This document shows, in pieces, positions 12,740-23,382 of a stretch of DNA of 64,000 nt (its first letter is position 1; every line of letters begins with the position of its first letter). Made by a program: the position numbers and the translations under genes. The DNA lies in assembly GCA_024509875.1 (NCBI GenBank), contig JAMPIV010021258.1, forward strand, positions 1 to 64,000. Direction: 5' to 3'. The notes under the pieces were generated by a model. That model did no database searches and had not been told where the DNA came from. It saw nothing but the letters and a program-made list of their open reading frames with translations. The stretch comes from Oreohelix idahoensis (Eukaryota > Mollusca > Gastropoda > Stylommatophora > Oreohelicidae).

Positions 12740-13922
12740 CTGTTGACAACAATCAAGAATACACAAAGATAATGCTCATAAATCCGTGTAAAAATGTTAA
12801 AGCATAATACAAATCATCATCATCATGTCATTGTTTGCTCCTTACAGAGAATTAAGCCATTACAGTAGCAAGTTCCCTTTACAGGAAGTCCACAGAAAAC
12901 ATTCATGGGCTCTTACAGTAATGGTTCCTGTAACATTTTATATTACATGATGAGGTTACAGTAAACATGTTAAATGTTGACAACTACAGGGAGGAGCAAC
13001 CACTATCATGTTCCATGCTGACAGGCATTGATGATTATGTTACTTAACATCTCCAAGTAGCTGTATCTTCAGGGTCCTCTCATGTGAGATGTGGGCAGAC
13101 GAGTAAAGGTGTATTTATTTTCTGAGTTGTACTTGGCAGTTGTGTTAGAAGGTTCTCTAATTGATCTCATCGCATCATGTGACCAAAGGAATGTCCGTGG
13201 CTGCACTATAAGCTTCTTATTTACCTTATAGATCCCTGTAGAGTACACGATCTCAGTTTGCCCATGCCAAAATCTCTAATCCTGCACTATCTGTTCAAGT
13301 TATGTCCCTGTCTTTCTTATGTCTATCACAATGTCTCTTCTTCATGTCTTGTTAGATCTCTCTCTTTCTCCTTAACTGTCAGGATCCCAGTTTGTTATAT
13401 TATCAGCAGGTTCCCTCAATGTGTTTTTATCTCCCTCTTGTTCATTTACTTTGGGGATCCCACAAGGACTGCATTGTTATGCTTTCAGCTGGTTTCAGTG
13501 CTGCTACAACATCAAAGGTTTCCAGCGGCATCTGTCTGATTGGTTCTAGAGCTCTTACAACATCAAAGGGGTTTTTCTTTCCTCATGTTGCTCCTTATGA
13601 TGTCATCACTTCTGGCAGCAGGAAGTTACATAAAGTCATCCATATGCTCATGCAGTTGTGGGTTCTGTAGCAATATGTTTTAAATGATGAATTGCCAGCT
13701 TCAGGCAGAACCTCAGTCTAGTCTAGTTGCCTTTGATGATGTCCATGAGGGTGAAGTAGCTCTATTCTTCCTTCATCTCTTCACAGAACATATTATATTA
13801 ACTTTCATTGACTTTATCTGTTACATTTGAACATGGTGGATGGACCAATCAGTAACAAGTAACTATTCACTTCTGTCTTCTAACTGCTATACAAGCGTTA
13901 TGTTGTAGCAAACAGTATTTAC
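12740..13922. other. ALK intron 8, no recognised feature
   Basis: This is low-copy intronic sequence. Two short plus-strand ORFs (13258-13539, 13392-13670) have no recognised domain or homology and no splice logic with ALK. A short direct repeat containing acaacatcaaagg lies near 13505-13570. Confidence 0.6.
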
Positions 13923-14072
13923 CAAGACACGAGCCAGTTCTGAGAAACAAGTCACTGTCAGGACACAAGCAGGTGGGTGTGGAGAACTCGTTGTCAAGCC
14001 ACAGACACAGGTAATCACAGCCACATGAGGCTTCTGCAAATACCTCCACAAAACCAGATCCCAGGTGACTGT
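13923..14072 (-). CDS. ALK: ALK exon: EGF-like, Cys-rich membrane-proximal segment
   Basis: The exon is 150 bp, with acceptor CTACGGACTAG and donor CTTG|GTAAAT, two bases in and one out. It encodes six cysteines in the order ASCGCDYLC, then TCLCP, then TGSCL. That spacing matches the EGF-like region of ALK that sits between the glycine-rich domain and the membrane. This segment cooperates with the glycine-rich domain in ligand binding in vertebrate receptors. Confidence 0.92.
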
Positions 14073-14589
14073 CTAGTCCGTAGATAGAAAGAAAGAGAGT
14101 TGTTGAGAGTTAATAGTCAGTGAATAAATGAACTACACAATTTTTAATGATCACAGCGCTAGTATTTTTAACCCCTTTACCAGTAAATCTTTTGTTTTTC
14201 AAATTCTTGCCTCTGCCATTACAGTCATATTTTTAGGTTGGAGGCCTCTTACCACAAAATCATTTGACCTATATAGCAGGATTATGTGCATTTGAAAAAT
14301 TTGTGTGTGTCTAAGATATTGTCTGAATTAGTTTTTTTTTATAGATGGACTGTAATACTTCTGAAATATATGAAAATGAAATCAAATCCAACATAAAGAC
14401 AAGAATCGTAAACTGAAATTTGCTAACAGTACTGAAACATTGTGGACAAAAACTACAACCAAGAAGAACACCCGAGCTGAAGTTTCCCATTTCTATGCTA
14501 GAAATTACCTACCCTAACCTCCACACATTTCCAAGTACAAATGTCTGTGTCATGTCTTTTTATATGTTTAAAATTGTGTTACACATCTC

Positions 14590-15016
14590 ATATAAAAATG
14601 TAAGGACTTACATGTTCACAGACCTCACATCAAAATGTAAGGACTCACCTGCTTACAGATCTCACTTGAAAATGTAAGGACTTACCTGTTCACAGATCTC
14701 ACATGAGAATGTAAGGACTCAAATGCTTACAGATCTAAGACAAAAATGTAAGGACTCACATGCTTACAGACCTAAGATAAAAATGTAAGGACTCACCAGG
14801 TTACAGATCTGTTAAAAATTTAAGGACTCGCCTGCTCACAGATCTAAGATAAATATGTAAGGATTCACCTGCTTACAGATCTAAGATAAAAAATGTTAGA
14901 ACCAACTGCTTACAGATCTAAGATAAAAATGTAAGGACTCAACTGCTTACAGATCTCATATAAAGATATAAGGGCTCACCTGCTTACATATGTTACAAGA
15001 AGATGTATAGACTCAC
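14590..15016. repeat. 36-bp minisatellite carrying splice-site copies, abutting ALK donor
   Basis: About 11 diverged units of aatgtaaggactcacctgct plus tacagatctaagataa. On the minus strand a consensus unit reads TTTTTATCTTAG, then ATCTGTAAGCAG, then GTGAGTCC. That gives a pyrimidine-rich AG followed 12 nt later by CAG|GTGAGT. About half of the units keep an intact GT donor. The authentic donor of exon 15017-15118 is the first unit. Confidence 0.9.
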
Positions 15017-15118
15017 CTGCTGATATTGACTGATACAAGGCTGAGCTATGAACATAAGATCTGCCAGACTGACCTACTCCAGTTTTGTTCAGATTTCCAC
15101 CAGCTTGGAGATGACTTT
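15017..15118 (-). CDS. ALK: ALK exon: end of glycine-rich domain
   Basis: This 102-bp exon has acceptor CCTTTTTCTAG and a perfect donor, GCAG|GTGAGT. The phase is two bases in, one out. It encodes AGGNLNKTG followed by SYVHSSALYQSISA. This fits the ALK segment GGN...VSFISPLG...ALKV that closes the glycine-rich domain. It has no long ORF of its own and was found from phase and motif. The intron begins with a 36-bp minisatellite that repeats its donor. Confidence 0.88.
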
Positions 15119-15416
15119 CTAGAAAAAGGAAAAAAGTTTGAGGTAAATGAAACAATCAAAATCCTTGACCAATGGGATATGCCAGTAACTGGGACATTCC
15201 AACCTCTCTAGGATATACAAATATTTGCAGTGGTGAAACAACTGCCCAGGTGGATTGGGCATGTCCTGGGGGCAGGACATTGAGTAGTGTTCAGAAGGTA
15301 CCCTGGCTTTTATGTATATATATTCTTTTAATTTCCATTGTTCCTGTGCTGAATATCATAACCTGTCCCAGTTTTTAGAGACAGTAAGGTAAGTGATAAA
15401 GAAGCCATGGAAAGTT
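15119..15416. other. Unassigned intronic stretch
   Basis: Sequence between the ALK exon acceptor and a 21-bp minisatellite. Short plus-strand ORFs here (15026-15211, 15172-15378) overlap the ALK exon or have no recognised domain. Confidence 0.5.
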
Positions 15417-16026
15417 CTTGAATATATGACAATCAGACTTGAATGGATAACAATCAGACTTGAATGGATAACAATCAGACTTGAATGGATAACAACCAGA
15501 CTTGAATGGATAACAATCAGACTTGAATGAATAACAATCAGACTCGAATGGATAACAATCAGACTTGAATGGATAACAATCAGACTTGAATGGATGACAA
15601 TCAGACTTGAATGGATGACAATCAGACTTGAATGGATAACAATCAGACCGGAATGGGTGACAATCAGACTTGAATGGATGACAATCAGACTTGAATGGAT
15701 GACAATCAGACTTGAATGGATGACAATCAGACTGGAATGGATGACAATCAGACTGGAATGGATGACAATCAGACTTGAATAGGTGACAATCAGACTTGAA
15801 TGGATGACAATCAGACTTGAATGGATGACAATCAGGCTTGAATGGATGACAATCAGACTGGAATGGTTGACAATCAGACTGGAATGGGTGACAATCAGAC
15901 TTGAATGGATGACAATCAGACTTGAATGGATGACAATCAGACTTGAATGGATGACAATCAGACTGGAATGGATGACAATCAAACTTGAATGGATGACAAT
16001 CAGACTTGAATGGATGACAATCAGCA
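15417..16026. repeat. 21-bp minisatellite (gacttgaatggatgacaatca)
   Basis: About 29 units; the left third has variant ataacaatcag units. The 21-bp period produces long spurious ORFs on both strands (for example 247 codons on minus). The array ends 8 bp before the LTR element's target duplication. Confidence 0.96.
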
Positions 16027-16038
16027 GAAGGACCTGGC

Positions 16039-17334
16039 TGATAAAGTTAACCTGGTGGTTATATATCAAAGTGGAGTGATTGTGATTGTGTGCTGGCAAA
16101 GTCGTTCACACAACAGGTGAGCACACGGGAGTCATCGAGTATGGAACGACTGGTGATATTTAATTATCGTTTATTAAGTCACAGCACGATCACGTTTACA
16201 TTGATATACACACAGTCACATTACAAGTCATTGCAATACAATACTCTTCAACATTCATCAGCAGATCTATATCAAGGCCTAAAGTCCTCACGACTCATCT
16301 CTGCGCTATAACACTGCGCTATAATACTGCACCCAGCAGTTCACATAAATTATGGCCTAAAGTCCTCATGACTCACTTATAATACTGCACCCAGCAGTTC
16401 ACATAAATTATGGCCTAAAGTCCTCATGACTCACTTATAATACTGCACCCAGCAGTTCACATAAATAATGGCCTAAAGTCCTCACGACTCATAATAGCTT
16501 CCTCAAAGCTTCACAAATACATAATATGGCCTGTCCCAATCCTGGACTCATAATAGCTTCCTCAAAGCTTCACAAATACATAATATGGCCTGTCCCAATC
16601 CTGGACTCATAATAGCTTCCTCAAAGCTTCACAAATACTTAATATGGCCTGTCCCAATCCTGGACTCATAATAGCTTCCTCAAAGCTTCACAAATACATA
16701 ATATGGCCTTAATCCTGGACCTAGCTTCCTCAAAGCTTCACAAATACATAATATGGCCTGTCCCAATCCTGGACTCATAATAGCTTCCTCAAAGCTTCAC
16801 AAATAATAGCTTCCCAATCCTGGACTCAAATAGCTTCACAAAGCTTCACAAATACATAATATGGCCTGTCCCAATCCTGGACTCATAATAGCTTCCTCAA
16901 AGCTTCACAAATACATAATATGGCCTATCCACACAGCAAAACATTAAGTCGACATTATTCAAAGCACTACGTAGGCATACATCCTCGAAAAACACACACA
17001 GACAGCGTTGACCACTCCCGGTCCAACACTCCGAATCCCTCTTCTCCTCTCCGGGATCACACACTCTAGTCCCGCCAAAAAACCCAAAACGAGACTCCGC
17101 TGTTTTTGAACACAGCTCAAAAACAGTACAGAATAAATATATCTCAGCATTTGAGATAAAAGCGTTCGCACGCTTTCCTGTACTCTGTCACTCAAAAAAT
17201 AAAAAGGATATGTTTCTATTATAACGTTAAACAAACCTCAGCTTAATCAGGTATACAAGTATTGTAACTCATAATCTACTTTGCCCAAAAACATATTCCG
17301 AATTACTGCCCTTTCAAAGGATCAACTTGTTACA
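16039..17334 (-). repeat. 3' LTR of the coiled-coil LTR element
   Basis: A 1296-bp terminal repeat. Inside are two tandem families of about 58 bp: one with cccagcagttcacataaatt (16325-16490), the other with ctcataatagcttcctcaaa (16490-16925). The second has partly deleted units near 16700-16840 not found in the other LTR. The junction at about 17148 (tctcagcatttgagataaa) is the empty site for the LINE in the other LTR. Confidence 0.9.
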
Positions 17335-19178
17335 GTTTCCCACACACCCAGGAGAAAAAAAAATGATTCTATCATTTTTTTGAAAATTAACTCCCAAAAC
17401 GAAAAAATTTAAAAGATAATGGAGTTCTAACATATGTTTTACAAAATTCATCTTATGATAAGTCAGAAATAGTATATCTACAAAATATTAGCAGTAAATG
17501 TAAAGTAAATAACAATCATCCAACGTATGATTACTAAAATTAATCTATTAGAAAACCAAGCTAAGTATCTCAAAATTAATCTATTACAGAACTAAGTTAA
17601 GCATATACAATAATACTCAAACAAGCAACAAACAATAGTAATAGAAATGACAATATCAAACTAACGAAGTATAATTCGTAAAGAAGTCAAATATGAAATC
17701 ATCATATGAAAAACAACAAATAATATCACAATGTCAAACTATGTGAAACAAATATAACTATCCCTGATCTAAAGTTACCTCATTACATGAACAATACAAA
17801 GAATGAAAGTCTAAGTAGCGTAACAGAAAAAAAGTATACACGAAGCATAAAGTGAGACAAAGATGAAACACGGAAGTATAAACAACATATCAGATTATGC
17901 TGAAAAGACAACAGAAAAAATGTAAAGAGATGACGAATAGTCAACAAAGACAGATGAAAAGTAAAGATGCACATGTAGAAAAAGTTGTAACAATACCTTA
18001 CAATAACTATTTAAATCACACATCATATAATATAAGTTAATACAACTACGATAAAAAAATTATAACACAAAATGACAAAGTATATCTATACTAACAACAC
18101 AAGTGAAAAAAAACTTATGACAAAAAGAATAGTAAGTAATTTAACCAAATTATAAAACTTATGCATAACTAATAATAAATTATACAAGATATCGCACAAA
18201 CAAAAAAAAAAGACGCTATCAAAAAGATTTGCACTGACTCAAAGTCACGCGCTAAATACAGAAAATACATCAAACATTAAAAAACAATTTCAAGGAACTA
18301 ATGACACTACACATTACTAACCATAATATACAGATTAACATTGGCACAGAAAAAATATTACACCGTTCAAAAAAATACATTTTCAAAAAAAAAAATACAA
18401 AAAAGTTTCGTAGCACTAAGTTGCATAAAAAATATTTCCTTTACAACCAATTCAAGGCTATAGTAGATAAACTAACAATGAAATCGACCTTTAAAAAAAA
18501 AAAATGAAGGACATATAAACAATCTATCTCTAAACAGACACACATTAACAAATGTAAGTTTTTTTTTTTTCAAAAAATATACATCACATAAAACATATGA
18601 GAAAAAATTCAAGTGCTCATGAATTATCTAGAAGTAATTATTGCACCATTACAACTAATGAGTTTTGTGCATAGGGCTTGCAAACTCAACATGTACAAAA
18701 AGTTATCCTAACAAAACTGCTACAAAAACAACAAACCAAAACAAACCACTGCAAGTTCAACAATGGAATATAGCTAACAATAAAAACAAAAAATCATGGC
18801 AATCAAATGATGCATTAAATATTTCAAACGAAATTACATGTTATTGCAAAACAAGAACATATCATTTATTATAGTAACAAATACAAAAAATATTTACTGT
18901 TTACATAAGTAAAAAAAATCAGATGGAAATCTCTCGCTTTCCTGTCAATATGTCCTGACCCTGAGCAAGCAAAACATCAGATGTTTAGTGGGACGCAGAA
19001 CAAGTTACGCTTGAACGCACACACGGATGCTGAGTTGCCCCACTTTTCTCACTACTAATATGACACAGGAGCCTTGACTGTTATCGTAAAGTCGCTTCTG
19101 TCAAAATATATGAATGAAAATTTCCATTTTAATGAATGGTACAATCTAAGGAGAAAAACGTAGAAGTCACCATGACAA
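17335..19178. other. AT-rich internal region of LTR element
   Basis: On the minus strand this is the 3' untranslated part between the ORF stop and the purine tract. It is extremely A-rich on plus (17400-18900) with no credible ORF; the short ones (18301-18507, 18665-18874) are K/N-rich artefacts. Confidence 0.7.
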
Positions 19179-21272
19179 TTACCCTGTACTTTGGTCCTTG
19201 TAAAGCAATGGTCCTTTCACGATGCCTTCAGCTCTTCTTTTATAATCTCTAGACATCACAGAAGACATTACTGCCGTAGGCTGAAACAAAATGTTACATT
19301 CACAACACCGAGACACTTTCTCGTGATGAACAACATCATCAGACATAGTATTTAAAACACCAGTGTTATTGTTACCTTGTTTATCTCTATTACAACTGAT
19401 TCTGGGCTCATGTTGAGCAAAGTTAGCATACTTGCGCTTATTATTTGTTACATGATGAAAATATTTATTACTACAGTTGCTTTGTTTACAAACAATGACT
19501 CTAGACTTTTGCTGAGTCAAGTTATGTAGAGAAACATGTGAAGAGCTATTATCTCTCTTTATATTCTTGTCAATTCCTCTATTATGACAAATGTTATGTC
19601 TATAACCCAAGTTAGCATTGTTGTTATTAACATATCTTCTTTGACAAAAATGTCCACTAGACAAGACTTGCTTTCTAGTAGCAAAATCATTACCAGATTG
19701 ATAGTTTTTCTTACAGTTATTTCTACTATAACTTACAGAATTCTTCGGATCAAAATGTTGAAATCCGCTAAATTGTTTACAATTCCTTGGAGAATCAAAA
19801 TTACCACTTGATAAACTCCCTTGGTACTGTCTAATCTTGTGATTATATCTCTTACTATCAATGTTCTTCTTTTCACCTATGGGAACATGTTTACCAATCC
19901 CGTCAAACTGGCTGTGCTGAGTTTGACAAGTAACTGGACCTTTAGAATGTTTATTTTCCTGGACATAGTGGGTTTCATTCCTGGAAAAAATAGTACTACG
20001 CTTATTCCCTTTTACAAGTTTATCAGAATCTGCATCAGCAACCACCTGGTTGATCTTAGGAGCTCTAACCTGCTTTTTCTCACATTTGTTCTCGTGATTA
20101 ACAGAACTTGCTGCTATACCAAAATCTTTATTAGACTGGCGCCAAGAATTATCAATAGAGTCACTAGTACCACTAGCACTATGAAAGTTGTATTTCCCTC
20201 GAAAAGATCTATGTTTACCATGTATGGACTCTTTATCAGCAAAAAGTGTATGGTGCTGGCTTTTTGCAACTTTCTGTCTATTATTGTCAACATAGACAGA
20301 AGACCACATTTTTTTATCCAAGACGATGTCAAGCAGGCCATTTATACGTTTTCTGGCCTCTGAAATTTCAATATCTCTATGCGAGATCTCTTGACTAAGT
20401 TTCTTATTTAACTCATTAAGAGCCAAAACTCTGCAACCTTCTTCTGCTAGCAATTTCTCAATCTTAGCAACTTTCTCCTTCTCAGCCGTCAACTCTACCA
20501 ATGTCTCTTTTCCATCCTGCTCTTTATTTACCTTTATTGACTGTGTTTCATTCTCACCATTATTATTATTCACTAAGTCATCGACTTCCCCTGGAAACAC
20601 AGTATTCTTCTCTTCAAGTTTATCAAAACATACATCATGTATCATTACATTGTATAATCCTTCTCGCTCATTGGTTTCCGCTTTTAATTTTTCATACATG
20701 TCATTTCTTAGTTGGATCTCTTGTGTAAGGTTTTCCACCTCAACATGCTTAACTTTTATTTGGACCTCCAACTCTTTGACCTTCAATAGTGAAGAATCCA
20801 AACTTGCTTGTACTCTAGCAAGTTCCAGGTTTGATCTATCTAAATCACTTGTGAGTTTAGCTAATTTTTCCTTAAGTTCATTCTCTTCAGCTTTACCCTT
20901 TAAGCAATTTTTTCCTTCCTGTCTGTTGACTCTTACTTCCTCATCTTCTAGCTTCTTTTCCTGATTGTCAGCAATTATATTGTGTATACCGCTCCTTATG
21001 TGATCGTGTTTAACATTAATATATTTGTGCACAAATCCACGAAATTCCCAAAGTAGCAAATCTGCTAACTCTTTAGCCATCATTAAATGAGGATGAGACT
21101 GAAAATTCTCCTCAGCAAAATCTCTTAGTGCTCTCGACGCACTGACCAAAAATTTGTCCATCACGTGTGCTTCCAGTTCTGGTCCTTTTAATCTCTGAAA
21201 ATGTGTCCCAGATTCAAACAGATATTCTAATAAAGGCCTCATAATCTCATGGTCCATTTCGTCATCATCCAT
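19179..21272 (-). CDS. 697-residue coiled-coil protein of an LTR element, unknown family
   Basis: An intact minus-strand ORF. It starts with a very acidic MDDDEMDHEIMRPLLEYLF, followed by a helical region to about residue 100. Heptad-like E/K/L-rich coiled coil spans about 105-215 and 255-320 (LKEKLAKLTSDLDRSNLELA, VKELEVQIKVKHVEVENLTQ). The C-terminal half is basic and rich in N, S, H, Y and K, low complexity, with scattered Cys and a final CCECN cluster that does not fit a CCHC knuckle. I do not recognise the family. Inside an LTR element a structural, Gag-like or RNA-binding role is possible, or it may be captured from a host. It has no protease, RT, RNase H or integrase motif. Start chosen as the first Met after a stop-rich leader. 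Confidence 0.8.
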   Translation of the reverse strand: MDDDEMDHEIMRPLLEYLFESGTHFQRLKGPELEAHVMDKFLVSASRALRDFAEENFQSHPHLMMAKELADLLLWEFRGFVHKYINVKHDHIRSGIHNIIADNQEKKLEDEEVRVNRQEGKNCLKGKAEENELKEKLAKLTSDLDRSNLELARVQASLDSSLLKVKELEVQIKVKHVEVENLTQEIQLRNDMYEKLKAETNEREGLYNVMIHDVCFDKLEEKNTVFPGEVDDLVNNNNGENETQSIKVNKEQDGKETLVELTAEKEKVAKIEKLLAEEGCRVLALNELNKKLSQEISHRDIEISEARKRINGLLDIVLDKKMWSSVYVDNNRQKVAKSQHHTLFADKESIHGKHRSFRGKYNFHSASGTSDSIDNSWRQSNKDFGIAASSVNHENKCEKKQVRAPKINQVVADADSDKLVKGNKRSTIFSRNETHYVQENKHSKGPVTCQTQHSQFDGIGKHVPIGEKKNIDSKRYNHKIRQYQGSLSSGNFDSPRNCKQFSGFQHFDPKNSVSYSRNNCKKNYQSGNDFATRKQVLSSGHFCQRRYVNNNNANLGYRHNICHNRGIDKNIKRDNSSSHVSLHNLTQQKSRVIVCKQSNCSNKYFHHVTNNKRKYANFAQHEPRISCNRDKQGNNNTGVLNTMSDDVVHHEKVSRCCECNILFQPTAVMSSVMSRDYKRRAEGIVKGPLLYKDQSTG

Positions 21273-22424
21273 AGTGACTTACTTATTGAGATCACTGTAT
21301 ATGTATCAATGAACCTTTTACTCCTGACAGCTAAATCATCATACAATAAATTGCAACCCTTTCTAATTATTGTCAGATCAATTTCTGTACAAAGAACCTT
21401 TATATGGTCATATCCATATCATGGAAGACAACACCACATGTTAATAGCCATAAACTACTTATGCATTAAATTCTACTCATATGTCACTATAGACATAAAC
21501 AACAACAACAACAGAATTATAAAGAAAATGCATAGAATTCAGAAGGCCTGACGACATATGGGAAATGACACACTTTACAGAACAAACAAAAATCACTTAT
21601 CTGTCAATTTTCCATTCCCTTCCGCCAAGACTTTAAATATCACATAATTCTGACGCTAAAACAGTCTATCGCCGAAAGGTACTGGATCTAGACTTTCTTC
21701 CGTTCAGGTCCTCGCTTCAGTAAGGTACGTGCTCGAATCCTGCATAGGAGCACATGATGATCGTAACAGGAACACAGCAAACCCGCTCCTGACTCGAGTT
21801 ATACTTGCAAAATGACTGGTACAACTGCACATACACTCGACTTGTACACGCTATCCTTCAGACGTTGTATCACCTCATAAACTGCTGGCTCGCTGCTTGA
21901 TAATTTCGCTGCACATCTGATAGGAAATGTAGACTACAGACGTTGTTGTTTTCTACAGGCACGACACAGGACGTCAACTGACAGTGCTATAAAGCTGATT
22001 ATTCCCACGAATAAGGCGTTTCCCAAATGCGCCACACATGTGGCATACAAACCAGGTCACGGTTGAAGCACATGAGATTCAGGTCACGCATGAAGTTCTC
22101 TCAAAACGACTGTTGCGGGTGTCAGAACCCGAAAACAAGTCCACCAGATGATACAGATATGTGGACTGTATCGATAACAATATTATCTTTCCGTCTGTTA
22201 AATAATCTCTCAAGTTAGTTTCTGGTTAATTCCGGGCAAAGCGATACTGAGTACTGAGTATTGATACTGAGTAATGTGATATTGTCCAACTGTTGTTGTA
22301 CGAGCCATGTACAACAGAACAAGCCACGCCCACAAAGGGCTAATTATAATAAAGTTAAGTTCACCCAAACTCGTCACGCGAATTGTCAAATGAGTTCGTT
22401 CCAAATTGTACTGGAAACCACCAC
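21273..22424. other. Leader of the LTR element
   Basis: Sequence between the 5' LTR (on the right) and the ORF start. No ORF over 100 codons is convincing. It includes GC-richer sequence at 21650-22140, unlike the A-rich 3' part. Confidence 0.6.
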
Positions 22425-23382
22425 TGATAAAGTTATACCTGGTGGTTATATATCAAAGTGGAGTGATTGTGATTGTGTGCTGGCAAAGTCGTTCACACAA
22501 CAGGTGAGCACACGGGAGTCATCGAGTATGGAACGACTGGTGATATTTAATTATCGTTTATTAAGTCACAGCACGATCACGTTTACATTGATATACACAC
22601 AGTCACATTACAAGTCATTGCAATACAATACTCTTCAACATTCATCAGCAGATCTATATCAAGGCCTAAAGTCCTCACGACTCATCTCTGCGCTATAACA
22701 CTGCGCTATAATACTGCACCCAGCAGTTCACATAAATTATGGCCTAAAGTCCTCATGACTCACTTATAATACTGCACCCAGCAGTTCACATAAATTATGG
22801 CCTAAAGTCCTCATGACTCACTTATAATACTGCACCCAGCAGTTCACATAAATAATGGCCTAAAGTCCTCACGACTCATAATAGCTTCCTCAAAGCTTCA
22901 CAAATACATAATATGGCCTGTCCCAATCCTGGACTCATAATAGCTTCCTCAAAGCTTCACAAATACATAATATGGCCTGTCCCAATCCTGGACTCATAAT
23001 AGCTTCCTCAAAGCTTCACAAATACATAATATGGCCTGTCCCAATCCTGGACTCATAATAGCTTCCTCAAAGCTTCACAAATACATAATATGGCCTGTCC
23101 CAATCCTGGACTCATAATAGCTTCCTCAAAGCTTCACAAATACATAATATGGCCTATCCACACAGCAAAACATTAAGTCGACATTATTCAAAGCACTACG
23201 TAGGCATACATCCTTGAAAAACACACACAGACAGCGTTGACCACTCCCGGTCCAACACTCCGAATCCCTCTTCTCCTCTCCGGGATCACACACTCTAGTC
23301 CCGCCAAAAAACCCAAAACGAGACTCCGCTGTTTTTGAACACAGCTCAAAAACAGTACAGAATAAATATATCTCAGCATTTG

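Noticed and set aside
15356..16099. 247-codon minus ORF and plus ORFs of repeated MTIRLEW
   Set aside because: Product of a 21-bp minisatellite; the same array is open on both strands.
17335..19178. Possible pol gene in the LTR element's long internal region
   Set aside because: All six frames are short and A-rich, without RT, integrase or RNase H motifs.
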